A DNA stretch of 64,000 nt from the NCBI GenBank assembly GCA_963841105.1, contig CAWJCB010000002.1:1-64000 (forward strand), in the 5' to 3' direction. The translations under genes were made by a program, and so were the position numbers. Position 1 is the stretch's first letter; each line of letters starts with the position of its first letter. This document shows positions 1-8,814 of this stretch, in pieces. The DNA is from VAZQ01 sp963841105 (lineage in GTDB: Bacteria; Pseudomonadota; Alphaproteobacteria; Rhizobiales; Xanthobacteraceae). The notes beneath the pieces were generated by a model, which ran no database searches, had not been told where the DNA came from, and was given only the letters and a program-made list of their open reading frames with translations.

Positions 1-123
1 CACCGTGACCCAGTCCGAGACGCCCAGTTCGCGGCCGACGAACCGAGGAGCTGTCGTAGTGGTGCCGTTGAGCGGATCTTGTCACGTTCGACTTCGGCAG
101 CGCCTAAGTAATTCGGCCGCTGT

Positions 124-583
124 TTATTTCAACGGTGCCGGCATCGCGGACGAATGGTGATCGACGATCTTCCAGTCATTGCCGTCCTTCACGTAGGTAA
201 AACTATAGCGCGCGGGAATTGACTTCGCCTCGCCGTCCTTCATGAAGGAGAAGGTGTAATACCCGGTGTTCACCGCGGAATTGCCGTATATCCGGATAAT
301 CTGGTCGCCGAACTTGACGGTGGCCTTTGGCAGCGCGCCAAAGGCGCCGACAAAATAAGCTTTCACGGCGACTGGATACCGATCGTACCGTCGGTGAAAG
401 GGTGCCCCACAGGACGGCATCCTTGGCATAAAGCGGGAGCATGCTGTCCGGATTGTTCTCGGCAAAGACGGTGGCCCACTGTTGCGCCGCCGCCGCGACA
501 TCCTCCTGCGGGCCCGCCGCAGCCGTGTGCGCCGAAAGGACCAACACCAGCGCAACGCAACCGATTGCAAGACGTGCTTTCAT
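124..583 (-). CDS. secreted DUF4440/SgcJ-like (NTF2-fold) protein, frameshifted
   Basis: The start at 583 is preceded by a strong AGGGAGG ribosome site and opens a signal peptide (MKARLAIGCVALVLVL... ending near AHTAAA). The first frame reads through AVLWGTLSPTVR and then loses homology-like character. The second frame resumes at RYPVAVKAYFVGAFG and runs through NTGYYTFSF, ARYSFTYVK and DHHSSAMP, the typical C-terminal strands of the SgcJ/EcaC DUF4440 family. The shift lies near 390. The family is an NTF2-like cone fold with mostly unknown ligands. The exported location is inferred from the signal peptide. The total span is not a multiple of three, consistent with one extra base. Confidence 0.7.
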
Positions 584-942
584 CGTTGCCTCCCTTGTCT
601 CGGGTCTGTTTGGAAGAACAGGCGACGGCGAGCGTACCAATCCCGTTGCCGCTGTTCCAGTTGCGATCTCGACCATGCCGAGGCGCCGCATGACCGCGAC
701 TGAACTGTTGTCCTGATTGGTCGATGCGGCCGCAGGCGCATCCAGCGCAGAGAAACGGCCGCCGCAGCCGGGCAACGGTGGAGGGCAGGAGAAACCCGTC
801 CTTGTCTTGATTGGTCGGTGCTGTGCGAATTGGCACGATTGCAGCCGGTCTCGCTACGGACTAAATTTAGCGGCGCTCAGTTGTCACAAATGAGGGCGCG
901 GCTTCGCTCATACGGAAGTTTGGGCGTAACGTGGGGGGAAAT
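584..942. other. divergent intergenic region, no gene seen
   Basis: This gap lies between the divergently transcribed DUF4440 and HdeA-like genes and must hold both promoters. No convincing coding frame was found. Its one structured element is a pair of direct repeats, described separately. Confidence 0.5.
708..821. repeat. pair of 20-bp direct repeats
   Basis: TTGTCCTGATTGGTCGATGC at 708-727 recurs at 802-821 as TTGTCTTGATTGGTCGGTGC, with two differences. The copies are about 94 bp apart in the divergent promoter region. They could be paired regulator sites or a small duplication. Confidence 0.55.
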
Positions 943-1290
943 GTGAACGTACGCATATCGTCGGCGTCGGTATTGATCATCATGGCTGGCTGCTGTCGTG
1001 CCGCGTACGCACAGGAAGCGCTGGTGCTTGATACCTACACCTGTGGTGAATTTCTCCCGGATGTCGGTGATCGGGTCAACAGCGGCAAGCTGCGCCGATC
1101 GCTCAGTGATGATCGCCTGGGCGGCCGGTTACGCGACCGCACGCCAGAAGGATGCCACCGCTTCCCTCGAGGTGATAGCGGCAACGCTCGGTGATGCTTG
1201 CCGCAACGCTCCCGCCGAGAAGGCCGCCAAGGCCATCACTGATAAGCTGAACGACACCGCGATAGAGGCGTACCCGCCCGGCTTTCTGAT
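943..1290 (+). CDS. HdeA/HdeB-like periplasmic protein, frameshifted
   Basis: A GTG at 943 follows a GGGGGGA ribosome site and opens a signal peptide ending in AAYAQ. The mature part begins TYTCGEFLPDVGDRVNSGK and then changes frame near 1105 into VMIAWAAGYATARQK, continuing to LGDACRNAP and ITDKLND. This is the pattern of the HdeA family, small periplasmic proteins with a disulfide pair that act as acid-stress chaperones in enteric bacteria; the role here is inferred. Removing one A at 1105 restores the frame. The reading then runs without an obvious stop toward a proline-rich stretch and PAN domains, so this may be the N-terminal part of a longer protein. Confidence 0.6.
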
Positions 1291-1834
1291 GCCGCCGGCG
1301 CCAACGCCCTTCCGCCGCCCCCGCCTCCGCCTCCGCGTGCGGCGCCGCCGTCCGGTGCAGCTGCGGGGCGATCCTTCACGGCCTACACCAGCCGCGACAT
1401 GCAAGGTGGAGACTACCAAAAGCAGAGAGGAATTTCTCAGGATCAGTGCGAAAGCCTGTGCAGGAAGGACAGCCGCTGCCAAGCGTATTCTTACGATGTT
1501 TGGAACCGCTACTGCTTCTTGAAGTCGTCCATCAATCCATTGCGGCTTGAGCCTCGCAGCGTAACAGCCCTGGCAACTGGCGCCGCTGTCGCCTTCGATG
1601 ATGGCGACCCGGTGATCAGCGGCGGCCGCAAAAGGCGTTTCCGAATGAACCCTATCTGCAAGCCAATGCGCAAAACTATGGCGATTGCGCCGTGCGCTGC
1701 TTGAAGGATAAGCGCTGCGAGGCCTTCAACTTCTTTCAGTCGGGCCGCCGCTGTGACCTGATCGAGAAACCGAGGGAATATTCCGACAGTCGCGGGGGGC
1801 GGAGCTCGGCATAAAGGTGCAGGCCGAGCGATAA
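1291..1834 (+). CDS. PAN/apple-domain protein (two PAN domains), frameshifted
   Basis: A proline-rich linker (ALPPPPPPPRAAPPSG) leads into a first PAN_4-type domain (FTAYTSRDMQGGDY, CESLCRKDSRCQAYSYD, CFLKSS). In another frame a second domain follows (YGDCAVRCLKDKRCEAFNFF, RRCDLIEKPREYS). The shift lies in an AAAA run near 1629. A second shift in a six-G run near 1798 would give the ending AELGIKVQAER and the stop at 1832-1834. PAN domains are disulfide-rich modules for protein or carbohydrate binding. No start codon of its own is visible in the linker frame before 1399, so the domains may be the C-terminal half of the HdeA-like gene just upstream. The cyclase gene begins 12 nt after the stop. 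Confidence 0.55.
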
Positions 1835-1845
1835 AGGACAAGTCG

Positions 1846-3479
1846 ATGGCGCGCTCTCCTGCGACAACTCTGCAATCGGCCGCCGAAAGCTCGCAGGCAA
1901 CTGCAAAGGGCCTGCGGTCTCGCGGGTTCTTGCTTGTCCTTCTTGTTCTTGCTCTGCTCGCCGGCCTGCCGCTCGCGGTGTGGCTCGATTTGAGCAACCT
2001 GTCGGACACGGCCCTGCGCCGGCAGGCCGGCGATCTCAATTCGGTGATCAGCAGCGTGCGGGCCTATTACGCGACCAACGTCGTCGGCCGCGTGCTGACC
2101 GCGCCGGGGGGAGCGACGCAAGTCGTGCACAACTACGAGACCATCCCGGGCGCTATTCCAATCCCCGCAACGCTTTCGCTGGAGCTCGGCCGCGTGCTCA
2201 ACGAGCAGCAGCACGACATCAACTATCGGTTTGTTTCCGACTATCCCTTCCGGAACAGGGCGGCGCATCAGCTCGACGACTTTGAGCGCAACGCCCTTTC
2301 CACTCTACGCGCCAATCCGAATGCGCAGATAACCGAAGCTTCCCGGTCGATCCTCACCGACCGCGTCCGCCTGGTGACGCCGGTGATCATGGGAGCGACT
2401 TGCGTCAGCTGCCACAACACGCATCCGGAAAGCCCGAAACGCGACTGGAAGGTCGGTGACGTTCGCGGCATCCAGGAGGTGAGCATCAGCCAGCCGATTG
2501 CCGTGAACCTGTTCTCGTTCAAATACCTCTTGATCTATTTCGCCCTGATCGGGATCGCGGGCTTTGGCTTTCTGCTGATGCAGCGCCGGGATGCACTGGC
2601 GATCCAGGGCATGAATTGCGAGCTTGAGACGGCCAACGAGTTCCTGGCGACGTTGTCGATGAAGATATCGCGCTATCTTTCTCCGCAAGATTCTACAAAA
2701 GCATCTTCAGCGGTCAGAAGGATGTCGCGATCCAGACCGAGCGCAAGAAGCTGACCATCTTCTTCTCCGACATCAAGGACTTTACGGCAACCACCGAGCG
2801 CCTGCAGCCGGAGGTGATCACGCAGCTGCTCAATGAATATTTCACCGAGATGTCAAACATCGCCCTGCGGCAGGGCGGGACGATCGACAAGTTCGTCGGC
2901 GATGCGATGCTGATCTTTTTCGGCGACCCGGAAACGAGAGGCGAGGCGGAAGACGCTCGCGCCTGCCTGCGAATGGCCTCAGAGATGCAGCAGCGGCTGC
3001 GCCATCTCAATTCGAAATGGCGCAGCGAGGGTATCGAGAATCCCTTCGGTGTCCGTATGGGGATCAATACCGGATATTGCAACGTCGGAAATTTCGGCAG
3101 CGCCGACCGGATGGACTATACGATCATCGGCGCCGAGGCGAACCTCGCCGCGCGCCTGCAGTCGATTGCCGAGCCCGGGCATATCGTCATCAGCTACGAG
3201 ACCTACGCGCTGGTCCGCGGCATGACCGTCGCGCATACGCTGCCGGCAATCACGATGAAAGGGATCAGCCGGCAGGTTGTTCCATATGCCGTTGACGGAA
3301 TTATCGCAGCGTCAGGTGCGAAGACCGAGATCGTCAGCGAGCACCTGACGGGACTGGACCTCTATCTCGACCCGAACCTGGTCGAGACTGGCGGCACCGA
3401 GAAGGCGCGCTCCGTTCTGCGGCACGCCCTGGCGATGCTGGACAAAGAGCCAACGCCCGAGCGCGCCACCGCGGGATAG
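1846..3479 (+). CDS. membrane adenylate/guanylate cyclase with DUF3365 heme-motif sensor domain, frameshifted
   Basis: The ATG at 1846 follows AAAGGAC. Residues about 26-46 form a membrane anchor. A DUF3365 (Tll0287-like) extracytoplasmic domain follows, with a CVSCH c-type heme motif at residues 186-190. A second membrane segment lies at about 227-246, followed by a short linker. The frame changes near 2692, and the class III nucleotide cyclase domain then reads FFSDIKDFT (first metal aspartate), GDAMLIFFGDP (second), DYTIIGAEANLAARL (base-recognition and the Asn/Arg transition-state residues). The domain order implies a redox- or ligand-sensing cyclase making cAMP, but the substrate is not proven. 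The Bug-protein gene starts four bases after the stop, so the two are probably co-transcribed. Confidence 0.8.
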
Positions 3480-3483
3480 TCAC

Positions 3484-4480
3484 ATGCATCGTCACATCTT
3501 GATGTTCGCAGCTCCCCTGCGCCCGCTGCTGATGGCTGTTGGTGTCGGCCTGGGCGCTCATGGTCCAGCGGATGCGCAAACTTATCCCAGCGCCGCGGTC
3601 AAGCTGATTGTTCCGGTGCCGGCAGGGGGAGTGACCGATACCATGGCCCGGATCGTGGGCCAGCGATTGACGGAAGCCTGGGGAGCGCCGGTTGTGATCG
3701 ACAACCGTCCCGGCGGGAATTATTCCGTCGGTGCGCAAGCCGTGGCCAAGGCTCCGCCCGACGGGCTCACCTTGCTTGTGGCGCCGGATTCAACCGTCAC
3801 CGCCAACCCGCATCTTTTCAGCAGGCTCGGCTACGATCCGGTGAAGGAGCTCACGCCCATCAGCGTGTTGTGCCGGATCACCCCGGTGCTGGTGATCCAT
3901 CCGTCGCTCCCGGTCAACAGCGTCCAGGAGCTGATCGCGCTGGCGAAGGCCAGGCCCGGCAGCCTCAACTACGGCTCCTATGGCATCGGCACCTATGCGC
4001 ATCTGAGCATGGAAGATTTCAAGCAGCGGACCGGGACCGACATTGTGCATATTCCCTATCGCGGCGCGGCGCCGGCCGCGACCGCCCTGCTCGCGGGCGA
4101 CGTCGGCATGCTGCTTCTCAACCTCAGCAGCATCGAGGAGCACGAGAAAAGCGGCAAGGTCCGCATTCTCGCGGTAGCCAGCGAAAAGCGCGCGCTGCTG
4201 CGCCCTGATCTGCCGACAATAGCCGAGGCGGGCGTGCCTGGATTTTCCACCACGGCCTGGTTTGGGTTGTGGGGACCAGCGCATATGGCGCCGGAGCTGG
4301 TGACGAAGATCCACGCCGACGTCGCGCGGGTTCTGGAGCTGCCGCCGTCACGTGAGTTCTTTCATACCAACAGCTTCGAGCGTGTCGAAGCTCACGCCGG
4401 CGCAGTTCGCCATGCTCATCCAGGACGATTCCCGGCATTGGGAGACGTTGATCAAGGCGGTTGGAGCCAAGCTCGATTAG
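3484..4480 (+). CDS. Bug/TctC-family periplasmic solute-binding protein, frameshifted near the 3' end
   Basis: A signal peptide ending in GPADA precedes the mature start QTYPSAAVKLIVPVPAGG, the family hallmark. Further conserved parts are VVIDNRPGG, VAKAPPDGLTLL, PGSLNYGS and the VHIPYRGAAPA segment. Near 4389 one extra A shifts the frame; removing it gives VELTPAQFAMLIQDD and then a stop at 4478-4480, the expected family end. Such proteins capture carboxylates or related small molecules for TTT transporters or for signalling. No TctA/TctB membrane genes are nearby, so it is an orphan receptor. It directly follows the cyclase gene and precedes the sugar-enzyme run. Confidence 0.85.
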
Positions 4481-4504
4481 ACAAACGAATCCATGAAACT
4501 GGTC

Positions 4505-4640
4505 GTTCCGGGGCGCGGACGCAGGCAAGTTTACGCAGCCTGCGTAAACTTGGCTGCGCGCCGCGAACCCGGAAACCATAACCACGAACCGGGGTTATGG
4601 GTCCCGGTTCTCGGCCTGCGGCCTCGCCCGGGATGACACT
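4505..4640. repeat. composite intergenic palindromic repeat
   Basis: A perfect 12-bp inverted repeat, AAGTTTACGCAG and CTGCGTAAACTT around one C, spans 4527-4551. It is followed by a second inverted unit around CCATAACC and GGTTATGG and a GC-rich tail ending in CGGGATGAC. This resembles dispersed Rhizobiales intergenic repeats. It could end transcription of the Bug gene. It lies before the cupin gene, whose longest reading frame would run back into the repeat, which argues for a start downstream of it. Confidence 0.6.
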
Positions 4641-4668
4641 TTGTGAAGGCAGTCAAAAGGACATCAGG

Positions 4669-5178
4669 GTGAGCGAAGATCCGAGCTATCCCCCCATCCG
4701 CCGCTTCGTGACCGGGCATGATGCCGGCAAGGTTGCGAAGGTGATCATGCAGGGTCCCGCCACCAACGCGAAGCATCCGAGCCCCGGCACAGTCTCGACG
4801 CTCATTTGGTTGACCGATCGCACTCCCGCGGACATCGCAACAGGCGAGCACGTCGAGGATCTCGGCGCCCGCATCATCGGCACTGCTCCGCCGGCGAGTG
4901 GCACCCGCTTTGCGGTCATCGATTTTCCGCCGGGCAACGCGCCGCGCATGCACCGCACGGAGACGATCGATTACATCATCGTGCTCGAAGGCGAGATCGA
5001 GATGGACATGGATGCGTCCACCGTGAAGATGAAGGCCGGCGATGTCATGGTCCAGCGCGGCACGAATCATGCCTGGGCCAATCGCAGCGACAAGCGCGCG
5101 CGCGTCGCCTTCGTGCTCATCGACGCGGCGCCGCTGGGGATAGGGCATCCCGTCGCCGGCGCAGTCAATGCGCGCTGA
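4669..5178 (+). CDS. cupin-domain protein
   Basis: The central part carries both cupin motifs: GNAPRMHRTETIDYIIVLEGE and, further on, KAGDVMVQRGTNHAWANRS. The histidine/glutamate set (H, E, H) for a bound metal is visible. A GTG start at 4669 (VSEDPSYPPI) is preferred because the upstream in-frame codons belong to a palindromic repeat; ATG 4633 is an alternative. Small single-cupin proteins of this type occur beside sugar or aromatic catabolic genes as isomerase- or dioxygenase-like enzymes or sensors. The exact reaction is unknown. The following epimerase gene starts nine bases after the stop. Confidence 0.75.
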   Translation: MSEDPSYPPIRRFVTGHDAGKVAKVIMQGPATNAKHPSPGTVSTLIWLTDRTPADIATGEHVEDLGARIIGTAPPASGTRFAVIDFPPGNAPRMHRTETIDYIIVLEGEIEMDMDASTVKMKAGDVMVQRGTNHAWANRSDKRARVAFVLIDAAPLGIGHPVAGAVNAR

Positions 5179-5187
5179 GGGCGAGGC

Positions 5188-6154
5188 ATGAAGGTCCTGA
5201 TCACGGGGGGCATGGGCGTCATCGGCGCGGAGACGAGCCGGCGCTTCGTGCGCGAAGGCTGTCGGCCCGTCATCTTCGCCCGTCATCGCGACGACGGCCT
5301 GGTCCGCGACATCCTCGACAGGGTAGACATCGAGCTTGGCGACGTGCTCGACATGCCGCGGCTCCTCGATGTGCTCAAGCGTCACCGCATCACCCATGTC
5401 GTGCATGCCGCCGCCTTCGTCGGCGCCGTGTCGCAAGCTAACCCGGCGCTGAGCATCCAGGTCAACGTCATGGGAACCGTCAACGTGCTGGAGGCGGCGC
5501 GCGCCTTCGACGTCAAACGCGTGGTTTTCACCAGTGCGAAAGGCGTCTACGGCCCCGTTCTCGGCGAATACGGCCATCCGACGTACAAACCGGTCCCCGA
5601 GGGATCTGCCGAAGAACCCCAAGCGCATCTACGATTGCGCCAAGCTGATGGGCGAGCAGACCGGTCTCTACTACCAAGCCAATATGGGGATCGACGTGGT
5701 CGTGTTGCGCTTTGCCACGACCTATGGGCCCGGCAAGACGGCGCGACACGGCAAGATGGGTGTGACCAGCCAGATTGTCGAGAATCCGGCAAATGGGCTG
5801 CCGTTTCGCCTCGCCCAGGGCGGCGAGGAAAAAGACGATTTTCTCTACAACAAGGACACGGCCAACGGGATCTTTTTGGCCGCCACCGCCGACAACCCGA
5901 AGAGCCGCGTTTACAATATCGGGAGCGGGGTGGGCGTCACGCTCCAGGACGTCGCCCGGGTGATCCGCAGGCATCTGCCGAAGGCCGATATCGAGATCGG
6001 GCCCGGCTTGGATTTCCTCGGCATGCCTTATCCTGCGTCCAGCGTCTATGACATCTCGCGCGCGCGGAGCGAGCTTGGCTATGCGCCGCAATACGACCTG
6101 GATAAGGGCATCGCCGACTATCTTGAAACTCTCAAGCTGCTCAAGGCAAATTAA
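5188..6154 (+). CDS. NAD(P)-dependent epimerase/dehydratase (extended SDR), frameshifted
   Basis: The N-terminal Rossmann motif GGMGVIG (residues 7-13) opens an extended SDR. VVHAAAFVG and NVMGTVNVLEAAR are typical of the NAD-dependent epimerase family. A GGG run at 5601-5603 carries one extra G. Without it the sequence continues EDLPKNPKRIYDCAK, giving the catalytic Tyr and Lys of the YxxxK motif, and on to LRFATTYGPGK and YNIGSG. The reconstructed length of about 321 residues suits the family. The substrate is likely a sugar or a sugar nucleotide. It sits in a tight + strand run with a cupin, a PfkB kinase and an LLM oxidoreductase. Confidence 0.85.
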
Positions 6155-6209
6155 GCGGCAGAGCAGGGGTCTTGCGGCCAGTCAGCCATGCTCCTAAAGA
6201 GCCGCTTGA

Positions 6210-7106
6210 ATGCAAGCGCTGTTCATCGGCCAGACCTATATCGACATCACGTTCCTGACCGATCGGCTCCCGGTCGGCGACGAGAAGGATGTCGCTCGCG
6301 CCTACGCGATCTCGTTTGGCGGCAACGCCGTCACGGCGGCGTTCTGCTGCGCGAAGCTGGGCATTGTTCCGGAGCTGGTCACCACCGTCGCGCAGGACTG
6401 GCTCGGGCGCATGTTTCTGGACATGGCGGCCGCCTACGGCCTCAGCATCCATCCGCGCAAGGTGAAAACGTCTTCGCTCTCCTTCATCATGCCGAGGGAG
6501 GGCAAACGCGCCATTGTGCGTTGCCGCGATGACGACCATCTGAGCTCATTTCCCATTCTCGACCTTGCGGGCTGTCGCGCGCTGCACGTTGACGGGCATC
6601 AGGGCGATGCCGCAATCCATTATGCGCGGCAATGCCGCGAAGCGGGGGTTCTCACGTCGCTGGATGGCGGCGGGCTGCGTGCAAACACGCACGATCTCCT
6701 CGCCTACATCGACGTGGCCATGGTGGCGGAGCGGCTATGCGAGCAGATGGAGCTCACGCCGCCAAATATGCTGGAATATCTCAAGAGCCGCGGCTGCCGC
6801 ATCGGCGGCGTGACCTTGGGCGAACGAGGCCTGCTCTGGTTTGACGAGACAGGGTCGATCCGCGAGGAACTGGCGCTCACCGTCCCGAGGTCGCGAATCC
6901 TCGATACCAGCGGCGCCGGTGACGTGTTCCACGGTGCCTATATCTATTCCTATCTGGCAGATCCCGCGAAGAGATGGGAAGAGCATTTCGGCTTTGCGCA
7001 GGCGGCATCCGCTCACAAGATTCAACATCTCGGCAATGAGGCCGGCCTGCCGACGCTCGCCGATGTTGGCGCGGTGCGGCGCGAATTCGCCGGCGTGCCG
7101 GCGTAG
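6210..7106 (+). CDS. PfkB-family carbohydrate kinase
   Basis: The 298-residue protein begins MQALFIGQTYIDITF and has the PfkB N-terminal glycine-rich segment AISFGGNAVTAAFCCAKLG. The second PfkB signature, DTSGAGDVFHGA, starts at residue 232, with Asp238 as the catalytic base. GGGLRANTHDLL and GCRIGGVTLGERG fit the nucleotide-side loops. These enzymes phosphorylate the primary hydroxyl of sugars, nucleosides or related polyols. The substrate cannot be read from sequence. It lies between an epimerase and an NTF2-like gene in the cluster. Confidence 0.88.
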   Translation: MQALFIGQTYIDITFLTDRLPVGDEKDVARAYAISFGGNAVTAAFCCAKLGIVPELVTTVAQDWLGRMFLDMAAAYGLSIHPRKVKTSSLSFIMPREGKRAIVRCRDDDHLSSFPILDLAGCRALHVDGHQGDAAIHYARQCREAGVLTSLDGGGLRANTHDLLAYIDVAMVAERLCEQMELTPPNMLEYLKSRGCRIGGVTLGERGLLWFDETGSIREELALTVPRSRILDTSGAGDVFHGAYIYSYLADPAKRWEEHFGFAQAASAHKIQHLGNEAGLPTLADVGAVRREFAGVPA

Positions 7107-7129
7107 CGTAGAATAGCGGGGAGCAGCGC

Positions 7130-7597
7130 ATGGCCGAGCCGAATCTCGTCGGGGGCTCGCAGGAAGACCGCGAGCACCTCCTCAAGCTCCATGCCGACTA
7201 TCTCGAGGCGAATGCCCGCTTCGATCTTGATCGCCTCGATCCCATCTGGAGCAAGGCGCCGGAGGCGGTATTCTTCAATCTCAATGGACACACGTACAAA
7301 GGGCGCGATCACTGGATCCGGCTGTGGGAGTATTACGCGAAGAATGTGCAGTCGAGCTACTGGACCCCGTTCGATATCGGCGGCGTCGTTTCTGATGAGA
7401 TCGCCGTGATCTGGTGCCATCGCCACACCCGGCGCAAATGGACCGGCAGCGTTCCGCCGCCGGAAAGCATCCATTACTCCGACGAGGAGTTCGTCAGCCG
7501 TTCGACCATGGTGTTCCGCAAGGAAGTGGAAGGCTGGCGCGTGGTGCACGCGCATTTCTCGCTCGCGAGCTCCGCCGAGCGGCCGGGCGGCGTTTAG
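7130..7597 (+). CDS. NTF2-like (SnoaL/DUF4440-type) protein
   Basis: This 155-residue soluble protein shows the NTF2-like pattern: an N-terminal helix (DREHLLKLHADYLEANARFD), TYKGRDHWIRLWEYY in the middle, and a C-terminal strand set ending VFRKEVEGWRVVHAHFS. Members range from ketosteroid isomerase-like enzymes to binding proteins. It has no signal peptide, unlike the other DUF4440-type proteins in the window. It starts 23 nt after the kinase stop and ends 6 nt before the LLM gene, so it belongs to the same transcription unit. Confidence 0.75.
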   Translation: MAEPNLVGGSQEDREHLLKLHADYLEANARFDLDRLDPIWSKAPEAVFFNLNGHTYKGRDHWIRLWEYYAKNVQSSYWTPFDIGGVVSDEIAVIWCHRHTRRKWTGSVPPPESIHYSDEEFVSRSTMVFRKEVEGWRVVHAHFSLASSAERPGGV

Positions 7598-7603
7598 GCA
7601 GAC

Positions 7604-8632
7604 GTGGTAGAGCGGCCGCGACTGAGCGTGCGTCTGCATGGCGGCATCGCTCCGCGCCGCTCGGTCGAGCTTGCGCGCAGTGCCGAAGCCAACGGTTTTG
7701 CGTCCCTCTGGTTTGCCGAGAACCCGTTTGGCCGCGGTGTACTTCCCGCGGCGGCGGCATGCGCGGCTGTCACCGGCCGCATCGGCATCGGAATTGGCGT
7801 CCTCAATCCGTACAACCGGCACCCCACGCTCATTGCAATGGAGATTGGAGCGCTTGACGAGTTGGCGCAGGGCAGGGCGCGTCTGGGCATCGGCTCCGGC
7901 ATTGCGAGCGCCATCGAACGCATGGGTCTGTCGAGCGATCGCCCGCTTGCTGCGATGCGTGATGCATTCACCATCGTGCGCGGGATGCTTGCGGCTGAGG
8001 AGGTGACCTACAGGGGAAAGGCGTTCTCCGCGATCGGAGCCAAGCTGGATTACCGGCCGCAGCGCCCCGACCTGCCGCTCCTCATGGCGGCGCGCGGCGA
8101 GCAGGCGCTTGCCTTGTGCGGAAAAATCGCCGACGGCCTGATGATCTCCAACATGTGCCCGGTCGAGTTCACGCGGCACGCCAGCGAGGTGCTCGCAACG
8201 GCAGCGGACAAGGCCGGCCGGCAGCCTCCCGCGCAAATCGTTCAGTACATTGCGTGCGCGGCGTGGCCGGACCGCGCCGAGGCGCAGCGTCTGGCCAGTG
8301 CGGCGATTGGCGAGGCGCTGCCGGCATATTGGTCGCTGGCGGAGCGGGTCCCGGCGGCGAAATCGGCCTTGCTGCGCGCCAGAGATTTGGCGGAGCACGA
8401 TTTTGTCCGCGTTGTCGAGCGCCTGCGCGCGGGCGAGAAAGCCGTCGACGTGCTCGATGCGCGCTGGGTCAATGCCTTTGCCATTGCCGGAACGGCGCAG
8501 GACTGCCTTGCGCAGGCACAGCAATATTTCACTGCCGGCGCAACGGAGCTCGCGCTGAGCTTCTCCGGATCGCAGCCGGAGGCAGAGATGAGCTATCTGG
8601 CGGGCGCAGCGGATCTCGCGGAGAGTGTATAG
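7604..8632 (+). CDS. LLM-class (luciferase-like) flavin-dependent oxidoreductase
   Basis: The GTG at 7604 follows the NTF2-like stop closely. The TIM-barrel luciferase family pattern is visible: SVRLHGGIAPRRSVELARSAE, GFASLWFAENPF, GRIGIGIGVLNPYNRHP, ALDELAQGRARLGIGSG and KLDYRPQRPDLPLLMAARG. It is nearest in style to methylene-tetrahydromethanopterin-reductase-like members that use FMN or F420. The substrate is unknown. It is the last gene of the first half of the sugar-enzyme cluster and converges on the minus-strand gene at 8815-9708. Confidence 0.85.
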   Translation: MVERPRLSVRLHGGIAPRRSVELARSAEANGFASLWFAENPFGRGVLPAAAACAAVTGRIGIGIGVLNPYNRHPTLIAMEIGALDELAQGRARLGIGSGIASAIERMGLSSDRPLAAMRDAFTIVRGMLAAEEVTYRGKAFSAIGAKLDYRPQRPDLPLLMAARGEQALALCGKIADGLMISNMCPVEFTRHASEVLATAADKAGRQPPAQIVQYIACAAWPDRAEAQRLASAAIGEALPAYWSLAERVPAAKSALLRARDLAEHDFVRVVERLRAGEKAVDVLDARWVNAFAIAGTAQDCLAQAQQYFTAGATELALSFSGSQPEAEMSYLAGAADLAESV

Positions 8633-8676
8633 CTCCGGGCGAGACGCCGACGCTACTCAATCACAAACACTAACCG

Positions 8677-8790
8677 TCATGCCCCGCAAGGGCGGGGCAC
8701 CCCCCGGCGCGCCCGGTTGAGGCAAAGCCGTGCCAATTCTCTCGCTTGGTCGGCTACTGGATCGTCCGCCTTCGCGGACGACGACAGTTC
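8677..8790. repeat. intergenic inverted repeats / probable bidirectional terminator
   Basis: Two hairpins lie between convergent genes: GCCCCGC with GCGGGGC around AAGG at 8681-8698, and TCGTCCGC with GCGGACGA around CTTC at 8762-8781. The first starts after GTCAT, like the GTCATGGCC repeats elsewhere in the window. A role in ending transcription from both sides is inferred. Confidence 0.5.
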
Positions 8791-8814
8791 AGAGGTTGAG
8801 CGTGACGGGAACAA

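Noticed and set aside
4531..5628. Minus-strand open frame across the cupin and epimerase genes
   Set aside because: It has no domain, is rich in H, R and D, and covers two genes with clear motifs on the + strand.
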